From the NCBI RefSeq assembly GCF_000808535.1, contig NZ_JWLV01000001.1, positions 310,001-374,000 of the forward strand: a stretch of DNA of 64,000 bases. Reading direction: 5' to 3'. This document shows positions 9,453 to 19,099 of this stretch, in pieces. Source of the DNA: Vibrio sinaloensis (GTDB lineage Bacteria; Pseudomonadota; Gammaproteobacteria; Enterobacterales; Vibrionaceae). Positions within the stretch are counted from its first letter, which is position 1. Every line of letters begins with the position of its first letter. A model generated the notes under the pieces. The model was not told the origin of the DNA. It saw only the letters and a list, made by a program, of their open reading frames with translations, and ran no database searches. Position numbers and translations under genes: made by a program.

Positions 9453-9816
9453 TGTTATATCCCTACTTAATAAGTTCGGCAGTATGACAAAGATTCATTA
9501 GAATTAGTTCATCAGTTAATAGCGTTGCTTACATTCAATTACGTTGAAACAATAATAAGCCCCTCCCCCTTACAAGGCATTACAAATTGGCTTATAAACG
9601 ATGGAACTAATGGGAAAAATAGAAAGCCATTTTTTCTAGTCATTAAACTATTACGTTTAATTTATTGATAAAATTTAGGTTCGATAACTCACTATTAAAT
9701 ACTAATCACAAGCGAGTGAAATAAATTCTCGCGCTGAAAGAAATAGTTCAGCGCGAAGGTGATGAAATAAGAATGTGATTCGCTAAAGAGCTTGGAATAA
9801 GTCTGATTCTAAGAGG
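9453..9816. promoter_or_regulatory. Intergenic region with spaced CTTACA-like repeats
   Basis: 364 bp between the histidine kinase stop and the lipoprotein start (both minus strand). CTTACA (9569-9574), ATTACA (9579-9584) and CTTATA (9591-9596) are spaced 10 and 12 bp apart, about one helical turn each. Similar repeats occur upstream of the response regulator gene and the lipoprotein at 12605. This suggests binding by an OmpR-type regulator. No further gene is visible. Confidence 0.45.
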
Positions 9817-11178
9817 TCAAACTGGCTTGCTTTCTTTTGGGACAATAATGGTAAATCGAGCACCACCTAAGTGACTTTGGTCGACAGAAATCGTCCAGTT
9901 TAAGATCCTTGCAGCGTTATTGGCGATGGCAAGCCCCAAACCAAAACCACCATCATTGGCATTCCTACTTTTATCTAAGCGAGCAAACGCCAAAAATATC
10001 TCTTCCCGTTTATCTTCTGGGATTCCTTGGCCATTGTCCTCAACATCAATAGTCCAACATGTGGGGTACTCATGCAGTGATACTTCCACAATACCATTAC
10101 CATATCGCTCTGCATTCTTGATTAAATTATCCAACACCAACTTGGCCAGTGCCGTAGGGAGCGACACCTCATCGAAGAGCATATCCGGGTCGAGATGTAG
10201 CCGGGTTTCACAGCCAGCGATCATGCTAAGTCGGTCTCGACAAAACTGCTTTAGCGAGATGGCAATAATTTCAGTTTGATCCTTAAGACCTACCCGATTG
10301 TTCAATTTTGAAAGCTGCAAAATATCGGACGTGAGATCCGCAATATCCTCAATGTAATCGTCAATGTTATCGAACAATTGCTCGCGATTTTGGCAATCTT
10401 TTCTCCTCGCTAAATCGCAGGCCATTTGGATTCTGCTTAAAGGGGTTCGCAACTCATGAGGGATCGCGTGGGCGAAGACATGACTTTGTTTTACGCGTCG
10501 CTCTATGTCTTCAGCCATTTCATTGAAGCTTTCTGACACCTCTTTAACCGGTGACATTTGATAGGGCTCTGAGCGTACGCTTAGTTCGCCACGACCAAAA
10601 CGCTCTTGCGTTTCGATCAGTTGATTGAGGCGAGCATTCACACGGTACACCGGTAAATAGATAAACAACCCTAGAGCGACGCTCATCGTGACAAAAAGGG
10701 CAACAATAAAGTGAATTTCACGATCTTCGTACCAAGGAATGGCATCGACATAAGGGTCGTCAATCTGCCTGATAACAAGATGTTTATCAGAGTTAGGAAT
10801 GGGTAGCGCGGTGAGAAACAGGTCATACTCATCGATGTAGACCTTGATGCCTTGTGAGCTGTAATGGATAGTACATCGGTCACACAGTGATTGCTCTTCA
10901 TTCCAGTTAGAAAGAAGCGACAAGGTATAGTCGTAAAACGTGAGTTCATTAAAGCGATTTAGGCGCTCATATAACCCGTGTCGCTCGTAACGACTGTTTG
11001 CATAACGCTGAGCTTGGTGCACCCCATCATCGACAAAAAGATCAATATCTGCCTGACGTAAATATCCAGCTCCAAAATGCATAAATACAACAAAGGTTAA
11101 CACTAACCCAACCAAGCTCTCTGTGTACAAACTTGTAAACATAGAGCGTGACCTTGCCATTTTTGCAACTACTGGCAT
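9817..11178 (-). CDS. Sensor histidine kinase (RstB-like)
   Basis: 453 residues. One transmembrane helix lies near residues 20-38, a periplasmic sensor domain at about 40-155 and a second helix near 157-178, followed by a HAMP linker and dimerisation domain. The phospho-acceptor is His241 in HELRTPLSR. N, G1 and G2 boxes follow (DNLIKNAERYG, DNGQGIPE, GFGLGLAI). The sensor domain carries a CDRC pair (Cys99, Cys102), a possible metal or redox site. It overlaps its response regulator gene by 10 bp and should phosphorylate that protein. Domain order and sequence resemble RstB, but the signal is unknown. An ATG at codon 7 is an alternative start. Confidence 0.9.
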   Translation of the reverse strand: MPVVAKMARSRSMFTSLYTESLVGLVLTFVVFMHFGAGYLRQADIDLFVDDGVHQAQRYANSRYERHGLYERLNRFNELTFYDYTLSLLSNWNEEQSLCDRCTIHYSSQGIKVYIDEYDLFLTALPIPNSDKHLVIRQIDDPYVDAIPWYEDREIHFIVALFVTMSVALGLFIYLPVYRVNARLNQLIETQERFGRGELSVRSEPYQMSPVKEVSESFNEMAEDIERRVKQSHVFAHAIPHELRTPLSRIQMACDLARRKDCQNREQLFDNIDDYIEDIADLTSDILQLSKLNNRVGLKDQTEIIAISLKQFCRDRLSMIAGCETRLHLDPDMLFDEVSLPTALAKLVLDNLIKNAERYGNGIVEVSLHEYPTCWTIDVEDNGQGIPEDKREEIFLAFARLDKSRNANDGGFGLGLAIANNAARILNWTISVDQSHLGGARFTIIVPKESKPV

Positions 11179-11873
11179 GCAGCGCTACTCACGAGTTTAT
11201 AGCCTTGGTTGCGAATAGTTTTGATCGTTGCAGTGAACACTTCGGCTTGAATCAACTTCTTACGTAAACCTGATACTCGCATATCTATCGAGCGGTTATT
11301 TACGTTGTACTCAATTCCTCGCGCAAGGCGACAGCAATGTTCGCGAGAGACGGTTTCGCCAGCGTTTTCGATCAAGAGTTGGAGGATTTCAAATTCAGAG
11401 TTGGTGAGGCTGATTGGTTTTTGGTTGTAATAAGCGGTTTGGTTTTGACTGTTAATGACAATGCCGTGAGCATCTGAAACGTGACTAACTTGCTCTAATT
11501 TCTGCTGCCTTTGATAGCGCCTCATCAAAGCTTCGATGCGCGCCACTAAAATATGACCTCTTACCGGCTTGGTCACATAGTCATCGGCACCGAACTTAAA
11601 CAGACTGACTTCGCTCATTTCGTCTTCTGCTGCCGTTAACACCATGATCATACCCGTATAAAACTGACGAGCCTCATTGCAGATTTCGGCTCCCGACTTA
11701 CCCGGCAACATCAAATCCAAAAGCACGAGATCTGGCTTATATTCTTGGATTTTATCAATCGCTATTGAACCATCCTCTATCGCTTCGACTTCGTAACCTT
11801 CTGCTGTTAGGTACATTTTGGTCAGTTGAGAGATATCCCTATCATCCTCGATCAATAAAATCTTTGAATTCAT
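11169..11873 (-). CDS. OmpR-family response regulator (RstA-like)
   Basis: 234 residues. The receiver domain has acidic residues at 10-11, phospho-acceptor Asp53 (LLDLMLPG) and Lys102 (VTKP). The C-terminal winged helix (about 130-230) ends in a typical GLRKKL...IRNQGYKL pattern. It is first in a two-gene operon with its kinase. The promoter region contains CTTACA at 11975-11980 and 12014-12019, which recur near both flanking lipoprotein genes, so autoregulation and control of these envelope proteins are plausible. RstA is the closest named relative I recognise, but I give no gene symbol because orthology cannot be shown here. Confidence 0.9.
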   Translation of the reverse strand: MNSKILLIEDDRDISQLTKMYLTAEGYEVEAIEDGSIAIDKIQEYKPDLVLLDLMLPGKSGAEICNEARQFYTGMIMVLTAAEDEMSEVSLFKFGADDYVTKPVRGHILVARIEALMRRYQRQQKLEQVSHVSDAHGIVINSQNQTAYYNQKPISLTNSEFEILQLLIENAGETVSREHCCRLARGIEYNVNNRSIDMRVSGLRKKLIQAEVFTATIKTIRNQGYKLVSSAACQ

Positions 11874-12604
11874 CTACCTATACTCCCACATTGACATTTG
11901 CGCGCAGTATATAGCAAACAATAGACGTATCAAAACAACCCATAGACGCCAGTAATATCTTAAGTAAGGAATCCCTTACACAACCCGACCAACATCACTT
12001 GTAAATGCAACAGCTTACAATATGATGCTCCTTTAAAATGGATAGTTAATTATTTAAATTAATAAAACAAACACCACTCATCACCAAAACAGATCAATTA
12101 GCAAAACATATGAACACAAAGGAAAAACAGTATGTTTACATTGTGATTAATTGAGGCCGTTTATTCGTACTGTAACTCTATTTTTACGATTTCCATTCTT
12201 ACTAATGAGACAGTAAATTGTCGAATATTTGCTTACAAATGATGGCTAAACCCCTTACAAATACTTACATAAACGTATTTACCGTATTGAAACACGCTAT
12301 ATAGGAGCGATAACCAGAGGATTTATCAAAAATAGTTAATAACTACCGCAAAACCCATCAAATTCAGTCGATAATTCGTTATAGAGATGTAATAAAACCA
12401 TTTTTGTTACTTACAATCACGACAATTAGACCAATACGCATCCTGATGAATAATTGCCAATTATCTCTTCTGTCAATACTATTCCCCACCAGATAAGCCG
12501 CCTCCAATAACATCACATTTGTGTTGAGATATACGACGGCTTCATAGGTATCAATGTCACTGCTCTTATCAGGAGCAGCCCCAAACACTTAATTGGAATC
12601 TAAT
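11874..12604. promoter_or_regulatory. Long divergent intergenic region with CTTACA repeats
   Basis: 731 bp between the response regulator gene (minus) and a lipoprotein gene (plus), AT-rich and without a credible ORF. CTTACA occurs on the plus strand at 11975, 12014, 12232, 12254, 12264 and 12410. The pair at 12254 and 12264 is exactly 10 bp apart, and 12232 is 22 bp before that pair, the helical phasing expected of OmpR-family direct repeats. A small hairpin CTGCTC/GAGCAG lies about 30 bp before the lipoprotein start. Confidence 0.5.
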
Positions 12605-13300
12605 ATGAAAAAGCAATTCGTGATTTTACTTTCTGCTCTTGGTCTTAGCGCATGTGGTAGCCTTGCCATTATGGACAAGTCTGAGGCAGTGAAAGCTCAA
12701 CCTGAGATGCTGATTAAAACAGACGGTGACCTTTGGGGCCTTGGTGGCGACGGTGAGTTTACACTCGGTGGTCTATACGAAGGTAAATACTCTCGTGATG
12801 CTTCATCATCGACTTGGTTTAACACAGTGTCGACTAAAGATGGCTCAATGGGCGCAGAAATCACCCGTAAAGATAACGGTGAATCTTGGATTCTGAGCTG
12901 CTCTGGCGGTGGCACTTCCGTTAGCGTAGGCATGATGCAATTTGGTGGCAACGCTCCTTACACATGTGACATTACTTCGAAAGGTCAATCTGTGGGCAAC
13001 TTCACCATTGCAGGCGAAGAGAAGATGATCGATTTCGGCACGGCGAAAAAAGAGAAAGGTCACATCGTTGTTAACGGTAAACGTTTCGATGTAGAGACTG
13101 TTCATACAGGTTCTAACCTAATGATGCCTCTTGAAAACCCATTAGGTTACAGCTTCAAACTTAACGGCAAAGAAGTCGCAGCCGTTCAAACAAACGGTGT
13201 TCTAACGGTACAGTGGTTACCTGAAATGACTCAAGAGCAGCGCGATGTGTTGGCCGTTGGCGCTATCGCAAGTGCGCTTAGCTGGAGACCTGCAGAGTAA
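12605..13300 (+). CDS. Small hypothetical lipoprotein
   Basis: 231 residues from the ATG at 12605, the start that gives a clean lipoprotein signal MKKQFVILLSALGLSACGS with Cys17. The frame is open to a TTG at 12593. The mature part is glycine-rich and probably beta-structured, with tryptophans in VQWLPE and LSWRPAE near the C-terminus. I do not recognise the family. It is read as a single gene, ends at a strong terminator, and has CTTACA direct repeats far upstream that match the promoter of the adjacent two-component system, so it may be part of an envelope-stress-type response. Confidence 0.75.
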   Translation: MKKQFVILLSALGLSACGSLAIMDKSEAVKAQPEMLIKTDGDLWGLGGDGEFTLGGLYEGKYSRDASSSTWFNTVSTKDGSMGAEITRKDNGESWILSCSGGGTSVSVGMMQFGGNAPYTCDITSKGQSVGNFTIAGEEKMIDFGTAKKEKGHIVVNGKRFDVETVHTGSNLMMPLENPLGYSFKLNGKEVAAVQTNGVLTVQWLPEMTQEQRDVLAVGAIASALSWRPAE

Positions 13301-13327
13301 ACCCGTAACAAACGATAAGATTGAATA

Positions 13328-13357
13328 AAAAAACCAGCTAACATGTTAGCTGGTTTT
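13328..13357. terminator. Bidirectional terminator between convergent genes
   Basis: AAAACCAGCTAACA paired with TGTTAGCTGGTTTTT forms a symmetric stem with A- and T-tracts on both sides. It serves the lipoprotein gene (plus) and the EF-G-like gene (minus). Confidence 0.9.
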
Positions 13358-13379
13358 TGCTTTTTAGCCCGAAGAACAG

Positions 13380-15401
13380 TTAAGCGTCTGATGCTTCACT
13401 GCACACTTTATCCTGCACCGACGTCGGTGCTGGCTCATAATGGCTAAGCGTCATACTGAAACTCCCCTCACCTCCCGTTAAGGCTCTCAAACGTCTCGCG
13501 TAATCTTGTAACTCATTGATTGGCGATTTTGCTTTTAGTAGTGTGAATTGGTTTCCTGCGGAATCTGCGCCTTCTATCAAGCCACGATTCCCTGATAAAT
13601 CACCCGAAACATCGCCGACATTCGCCGTCGGAATGAGCAGCTCCATCTGCACAATCGGCTCTAACACGATGGGATCGGCTTTTAACACAGCATCAAGAAA
13701 CGCTTTTTTGCCCGCAATTAAGAACGCGATCTCTTTAGAATCGACCGAATGGTACTTGCCATCAAAGACCGTCACTTCAATATCTTTGATCGGGTTGCCA
13801 GATATCGCACCTTCTTCGAGAGCCTGGCGAATCCCCTTCTCGACCGCAGGAATCAACGCCGTTGGTATGGCACCACCCACCACTTTGTTGACAAACTTAA
13901 ATCCCGCACCTCGTTCTAATGGTGCAACGGTCAATTTCACTTCCCCAAACTGACCCGCGCCACCACTTTGTTTTTTGTGGCGATAATGCCCTTCCGCTGG
14001 TTTGGTGATCGTCTCAAAGTATTCGACACTCGGTTGGCTTGTTTCAACGTGCAGCTTATAAACGCTGACCATCTTCTCTAGCGCCACCTTAAGATGAAAT
14101 TCCCCTTGTCCGCTAATGATCGTTTCATTTGTTCTCGCGCGATGTTCAATACGCAGAGAAGGGTCTTCACTGGCAATCTTGTGTAAAACATCAGACAACT
14201 TCTGTTCATCACCACGCTTAATAGGTTTTAGGCACAGTGAGTACATTGAATCTGGCAGGTGGAGAGTTTTTAAACTGACGCCATCTTCGTCATGGGAGTC
14301 ATGCACGATCGAATCAAACTCCAACTCATCCACCTTAGCTAATACACATAAGTCTCCAGCGAGCGCTTTGGATATTTCGTGACGTTCTTTACCTTGAAGC
14401 TGATACAAGTGTCCGACTTTAAACGGTTTATTGCCATCGCCAATGAAAAGTTGAGAACCAGTGTTAATTTCCCCTTGGTACAACCGAATATACGCCAGTT
14501 TGCCCAAGTACGGGTCGACACTTACCTTGTAAACATGCGCGACACTGTGTTCTAGCGTTTCACAGTTCACTTTGATCTGCTTGCCCGCTTTCTCAAGCAA
14601 TGGAGGATTACCCTCATTGGGCATCGGCATGATTTCACTTAAGGTTTGCAGCAACAATTCGACCCCAGCCCCCGACTCAGCGGAAACAAAACACACCGGT
14701 ATCACATGACCTGTTCGCAGCGCCTCTTCAAATGGATCATGGAGCTGCTCTGGAGTAAGTGCAGAACCTTGCTCAAGGTAGATTTCCATCAAGTCTTCGT
14801 CAACTTCAATCACTTGGTCGATTAACGTCTCGTGGGCGGATTCTACATCACTAAACAAAGTAAGTTGGTCAGTCTGAGGCGCAAAGTAACAATCCACCAC
14901 ATCGTTCGAATCTTGTGAGGGTAAATTTATCGGCAGGCAATGCTCACCAAACTGTTGTTGAATCAACGCCATGATCTGAGACAGCTCACTCTCGGCACTG
15001 TCTATCTTGTTGACGATGATCATCTGGCATTTTCCCTGTTCACGCGCAAACTCAAACAAGCGATCGGAGGTTTGATTAAGGGGCATTTTCGGATCAATAA
15101 CCAGTGCGCTGGTTTCAACGGCGGGGAATATACTCAATGTTCGACCCAAGAGCTCGTTTTGTCCCGGAGTGTCAATAATATTGAGTCGATGCTTTTGCCA
15201 ACTTAATGCAACGGGTGTCGCCTCTATACTGTGTTGGTATTGGATGGATTGAGGGTCAAAATCGGTAACCGTGTCGCCTTTTTCAACACTGCCCAATTGG
15301 GTGGTTTCTTGGCAAGCGAAGAGTAGTTTTTCAATCAGTGTCGTTTTGCCACAGCCTGCTTGGCCGACAAAAGCGATGTTGCGAATCTTATTGATAGGCA
15401 T
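13380..15401 (-). CDS. Elongation factor G-like GTPase
   Basis: 673 residues from the ATG at 15401, chosen because AGGAGG sits 5 bases before it. The frame runs five codons further upstream without such a site. G-domain motifs are GQAGCGKT (P-loop), DTPG and NKID, followed by EF-G domains II-V. This belongs to the widespread EF-G-like paralogue group, distinct from the str-operon fusA. It has no neighbouring ribosomal genes and is transcribed alone. The physiological role of this group is poorly defined: translocation, recycling or tetracycline-protection-like functions are all conceivable. The C-terminus ends EASDA. Confidence 0.85.
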   Translation of the reverse strand: MPINKIRNIAFVGQAGCGKTTLIEKLLFACQETTQLGSVEKGDTVTDFDPQSIQYQHSIEATPVALSWQKHRLNIIDTPGQNELLGRTLSIFPAVETSALVIDPKMPLNQTSDRLFEFAREQGKCQMIIVNKIDSAESELSQIMALIQQQFGEHCLPINLPSQDSNDVVDCYFAPQTDQLTLFSDVESAHETLIDQVIEVDEDLMEIYLEQGSALTPEQLHDPFEEALRTGHVIPVCFVSAESGAGVELLLQTLSEIMPMPNEGNPPLLEKAGKQIKVNCETLEHSVAHVYKVSVDPYLGKLAYIRLYQGEINTGSQLFIGDGNKPFKVGHLYQLQGKERHEISKALAGDLCVLAKVDELEFDSIVHDSHDEDGVSLKTLHLPDSMYSLCLKPIKRGDEQKLSDVLHKIASEDPSLRIEHRARTNETIISGQGEFHLKVALEKMVSVYKLHVETSQPSVEYFETITKPAEGHYRHKKQSGGAGQFGEVKLTVAPLERGAGFKFVNKVVGGAIPTALIPAVEKGIRQALEEGAISGNPIKDIEVTVFDGKYHSVDSKEIAFLIAGKKAFLDAVLKADPIVLEPIVQMELLIPTANVGDVSGDLSGNRGLIEGADSAGNQFTLLKAKSPINELQDYARRLRALTGGEGSFSMTLSHYEPAPTSVQDKVCSEASDA

Positions 15402-15629
15402 AGAGCCTCCTAGCAAAGTAACGTGGTGGAATAACCGATAAGGTCACGAACTGCGTTGGAGTTTGGCGGGATTACCGCCGTGTCGTCTTCCAGGTCATTT
15501 TTCGGATGACTCTATGCATAAGCACTCCATGTGGGCGATAGAGTGTTTAGAATGCAATAATAACCATATTTATTTTGTGACTTATTTCATGCGAGGCGAA
15601 TCCTAGCCGTCTAATTTATGAGCAAGTAT
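15402..15629. other. Leader region of the EF-G-like gene
   Basis: About 230 bp upstream of the EF-G-like start. It contains a compact GC hairpin, GGCGG (15465-15469) and CCGCC (15475-15479), about 65 bp before the ATG, and an ATG that opens an 11-codon frame on the minus strand. No known RNA family was recognised. Confidence 0.3.
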
Positions 15630-15670
15630 AAAAAAGCCGAACTCCATCAAAGTTTCGGTGTTCGGCTTTT
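15630..15670. terminator. Terminator downstream of chemoreceptor gene
   Basis: AAAAAGCCGAAC and GTTCGGCTTTT form an 11-bp stem around a longer loop, with T-runs on either strand. It lies just past the chemoreceptor stop (minus strand). Confidence 0.85.
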
Positions 15671-15683
15671 GTTCTTGCTGGGA

Positions 15684-17684
15684 TTAGGCAATTTTGAATT
15701 GCGCCATTTCCTGATTCAATTCTCTCACTTGCTCAGTCACTTGCTGTGAGACCTGATTTGAAGAACTGGAAATGTTGGCAACGCCTTCTACGGACTGATT
15801 CACTTGCGACATTAATGAGTGAATTTCTTGCGTTGCTTTCGATTGCATTTCAGCAGAATGAAGCAAGTCGTTCATCTGTTTGTTCAACTGCTCGATTTTC
15901 TCTGTGGTCGCATTTAACATGCCGTAGGCTTGCTCGGTATGCGATGCACCATCCTCTGCTAGCACTTTGCTGCTGTCGATTTCGCTCACTACTGCCGCGG
16001 TAGACGATTGAATCGCATGAACAATGTTATTGATTTCCGTGGTTGATTCCGTTGTTCGTGTTGCAAGTAAACGCACTTCATCAGCAACGACCGCAAAACC
16101 TCGTCCATACTCGCCTGCACGCGCCGCTTCAATGGCGGCGTTTAACGCAAGCAGATTGGTTTGCTCTGCAAGCCCTTCGATAACTTCTGTCACGCGACCA
16201 ATGGCCTCACTCTCTTTGCTCAGTTCGGCCACTTGCACACTCGCTTTCTCGATCGTTTGATGCAAAGCCGTTACCGTTTGCCTGTTTTGCTCAAGCGCTC
16301 GCGATCCGACCTCAATTTGGCTTTTCGACTCAGACAAGTTATCGACCGACAACTTAGCATGGTTGGCCGTATCTGCCGCCGAATGACTGACGTCTGACAC
16401 TTGCTCACTCACAAGTGACATGGTCGACATCTGCTGCTCAACTTGTGCAGAAGTGTTGCTGTTCGCTTCTTGAAGCGTTGTCATGCTTTCCGTCACGATT
16501 TGGGCTTTGTTGGTCACTCCACGAACAATGTTTGAGAGCGCATCGTTCATCTGGTTAATAGAGCGAGTCAGGCTTGATAACTCATCATTGCCATCCACCG
16601 TAAGTTTCGCTTGAGAGACATCCCCCTTGGCAATCGCTTGAGCACGCTGCGACACGATGGCGACACGTCGCCCAATGCTCTTACCCATATAAGTTGAGAC
16701 GGTTAATGCCACCAGCACAATCACCACAGCCGATCCAAACAGCAGCTTAACCACGGCAGACACCGAACTAAAGATTCCAGCACCACTAGAATCGGCTTGA
16801 TTTTGCTGGCGCACGATCAAGGCTTCTAGCGAGCCATTTAACCCCTCGACTGCGGGAATCAGCTCCGCAGCCATTTTCTGATTCGCCATATTCCAGTTTG
16901 GCGCTTTTCGTAACTCTATCACTTGCTGGGCTATCGGCAGGTAAAGCTGCTGCATTTCTTTAAACAGTGACCACAAACTTAAATCGCTGTCAGATAACAA
17001 CGCTTTCTTGGAATCAATTTCTGCCACAAACTTATCGTGAGATTTGAGAAGATCTTGATACTTTTCTAAATGTTCCGGCTTGCCATATTGGAGGAAGTCA
17101 CGCATTGATGAAAGCGCATTGGCAAGTGAGGTATAGCTGTCGGCGTAAAGACGAAACAAGCGCTTTCTATCTCCGCCTTCTTTATTCCCCGCCTCGTCGT
17201 TGATTAAGCCTTGGATTTGATCCAATGCCACTTCAGCAATTGGGGCGGCTTCATTTAAAAACAGGGAATGCGCAGGTAAGTTCTCATCAGAATGGCTGAG
17301 ATCTACTATCTCTAACACCAGTTGCTTGAGTGTTTGCCAACGTACCTGAATCTGTTGATAGGCTTGCTCTTCGAGCAAAACTTCAAGTTTAGGCAGGCTC
17401 TCTTCCACCTCTAAGATGACGGCATCTAGCTGTGTTTTTTGTTGCTCACCAAGCGCTTCATCACCGCCAAGCAACATGTAGGCGCGCAGGGTTGAAATGG
17501 TGGCTTGCAATGACTGCTGAATTGAACGCCCCGTATCGACGGTGGGTAAATCGGACTTGAGCAACGACTCGGTGTGCAACCCTACCGTGTTAACACTGCG
17601 GTAAACAAAAAGCGCTGAAACGATAAAAAGTACTGCAAGCGACAGAAAACTGAACTGTAGCTTCCCTGATATCGAGAGTTTCAT
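15684..17684 (-). CDS. Methyl-accepting chemotaxis protein
   Basis: 666 residues. A transmembrane helix at about 10-28 is followed by a long, mostly helical periplasmic sensor of about 280 residues, longer than the common 4-helix-bundle type. A second helix lies near 310-332, then HAMP and the cytoplasmic signalling domain. The hairpin tip carries [20 protein letters not shown]. No C-terminal CheR/CheB-binding pentapeptide is present (end: QFKIA). The receptor should signal through CheW/CheA to the flagellar motor. The ligand is unknown. It is a single-gene unit with its own terminator. Confidence 0.92.
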   Translation of the reverse strand: MKLSISGKLQFSFLSLAVLFIVSALFVYRSVNTVGLHTESLLKSDLPTVDTGRSIQQSLQATISTLRAYMLLGGDEALGEQQKTQLDAVILEVEESLPKLEVLLEEQAYQQIQVRWQTLKQLVLEIVDLSHSDENLPAHSLFLNEAAPIAEVALDQIQGLINDEAGNKEGGDRKRLFRLYADSYTSLANALSSMRDFLQYGKPEHLEKYQDLLKSHDKFVAEIDSKKALLSDSDLSLWSLFKEMQQLYLPIAQQVIELRKAPNWNMANQKMAAELIPAVEGLNGSLEALIVRQQNQADSSGAGIFSSVSAVVKLLFGSAVVIVLVALTVSTYMGKSIGRRVAIVSQRAQAIAKGDVSQAKLTVDGNDELSSLTRSINQMNDALSNIVRGVTNKAQIVTESMTTLQEANSNTSAQVEQQMSTMSLVSEQVSDVSHSAADTANHAKLSVDNLSESKSQIEVGSRALEQNRQTVTALHQTIEKASVQVAELSKESEAIGRVTEVIEGLAEQTNLLALNAAIEAARAGEYGRGFAVVADEVRLLATRTTESTTEINNIVHAIQSSTAAVVSEIDSSKVLAEDGASHTEQAYGMLNATTEKIEQLNKQMNDLLHSAEMQSKATQEIHSLMSQVNQSVEGVANISSSSNQVSQQVTEQVRELNQEMAQFKIA

Positions 17685-17965
17685 CCTAATAACTCCTAGT
17701 TTAATGGCTCCCTAACTATAGCTTTTTGGTTATCAATGTTAAACATTTGTAAAACAATAAAATAAACTTTTGCATGAATCCTTACTACTTTGAGCTAGCG
17801 TCGGTCAAAGTGACTGCATTTCCCACATACACCTACTTTTAAACAGAATTAAGTTCATTTGTGCCAATAACGACATTATTCCCTCAGCAACATGAGGGTT
17901 AATTCAAAACTCTGCTACCACCACAGATTTACTATGTAGTTAAAGCTAAACAGCGAGGTAGCGAC

Positions 17966-18241
17966 ATGATAGTAACGAACGCATTCAGTGATAAGCTCAG
18001 TGAAGAATCAAAACAAAATTGGCTGAGTTATTGGAAACACTTTTCTGAACAAGATTACCATTACTGCGCAGAGAGAAACTGCACAAAACAGCATCAACAT
18101 GGGGTTCTAGTTACTCAATCCTCTTTCTGCCAAAGGGCGCTGTTTGTTGTGCCACTGTGTGCGGAACACAGCAATAGCTTCGTCAGTCAAATTGAGATTG
18201 ATGATGGTGCCAGTATCGTTCCAACAGAGCTAAGTTTATAG
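17966..18241 (+). CDS. Small cysteine/histidine-rich protein, probably zinc-binding
   Basis: 91 residues with a reasonable ribosome-binding site (GAGG) ahead of the ATG. The order Cys34-x4-Cys39, His43, His45, then FVVPLCAEHSN with Cys65 and His68 resembles small treble-clef/zinc-ribbon proteins in which C-x4-C, HG and VPLC-x2-H knuckles bind one zinc. The family is not named here. It lies alone between a divergent chemoreceptor gene and a shared terminator. A DNA- or protein-binding role is only a guess. Confidence 0.65.
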   Translation: MIVTNAFSDKLSEESKQNWLSYWKHFSEQDYHYCAERNCTKQHQHGVLVTQSSFCQRALFVVPLCAEHSNSFVSQIEIDDGASIVPTELSL

Positions 18242-18267
18242 GATTTGTAGGGATTTTGTTGGAACTC

Positions 18268-18306
18268 GAGCAATGACCACGTTTTTGTCATTGCTCTTTT
18301 TTTATC
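18268..18306 (+). terminator. Terminator after the small zinc-binding protein gene
   Basis: GAGCAATGAC and GTCATTGCTC form a 10-bp stem followed by seven or more T residues on the plus strand. The opposite side lacks a clear T-run, so it mainly serves the plus-strand gene. Confidence 0.85.
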
Positions 18307-19075
18307 TTACGATTTGAGTAAACGATAGGATTGCGTCAGAGTTCATCAGTTGCTCACGACGAAACATCTCCTCAACGATGGCTTCATCGATCAAACGTGC
18401 GTTATATGCTGCAATGTGAACTTTATCATTGGGCTCTAAAAAGTGCGCTTCTCCCCACTCTGTGTAGTTTGGCGCGCCAGTATAAAGGATCAACTCTTTT
18501 GGGTAGCCAAGCGCCCTGAGCTTAGGCAAGATTTCTTCGTACATTCCTTCGTCAGCTTGGTGATTAATTCTTCCCACCATCCAAGCCATTAAGTGACAGT
18601 AAAAAACCTTCAATTCGGTACAACTTACCGATGGCGTCGCTAAGTGAAGGCGACCGTCACGCTCAATATAAGAGACCAGTTTAATGTTTTCATCGTAGTT
18701 TGCCGGTGACAACCGCGATACATTCCACCAATGACGGTTGATACCTTTAGAGTGTTTCCCCCATGACTTTCGCTGTGAAATTTTCGTACTTCCAGCGAGA
18801 TTTCGAATGGTCACATCGTTGCCGATGGAGATGTGAGTGGTCATCAGGGAGTGGACTTTTTGGTCTTGATATTCCACCTGACAACGCAGGACAAACTCGG
18901 GCTCTATGTCGACGTTACTGCCTTGAGTTGGGTATGAGAGCGAAGGTCCTGACGTAATCGTATGATCTTGCGAGCAGTCGATGACAAAAATGCCATTTGG
19001 TAATGCATTTTCTTCAACGTTTTCAGCTCCGCTTAGGTGACCGGAAAAGTTTCCAATAATTCCGAGACTTAACAT
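18302..19075 (-). CDS. DUF5718-type protein, last gene of the citrate lyase operon
   Basis: 257 residues beginning MLSLGIIGNFSGHL. The pattern GNFxGHL, then a xEPEFVLRC segment, then KSWGKHSKG matches what I remember of the DUF5718 family. The ExE arrangement recalls fumarylacetoacetate-hydrolase-like folds, but no catalytic role can be assigned. It starts only 24 bp after citG, on the same strand with no terminator between, so it is probably the sixth cistron of the citDEFXG transcript. Whether it works in citrate metabolism is unknown. The family assignment is from memory of sequence pattern. Confidence 0.65.
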   Translation of the reverse strand: MLSLGIIGNFSGHLSGAENVEENALPNGIFVIDCSQDHTITSGPSLSYPTQGSNVDIEPEFVLRCQVEYQDQKVHSLMTTHISIGNDVTIRNLAGSTKISQRKSWGKHSKGINRHWWNVSRLSPANYDENIKLVSYIERDGRLHLATPSVSCTELKVFYCHLMAWMVGRINHQADEGMYEEILPKLRALGYPKELILYTGAPNYTEWGEAHFLEPNDKVHIAAYNARLIDEAIVEEMFRREQLMNSDAILSFTQIVR

Positions 19076-19099
19076 GACTTTACCTTAGTTATTTTAGAG

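Noticed and set aside
12379..12588. Open frame of 69 codons on the minus strand in the long spacer before the small lipoprotein gene
   Set aside because: No ribosome-binding site, no recognisable domain, composition like the surrounding AT-rich spacer.
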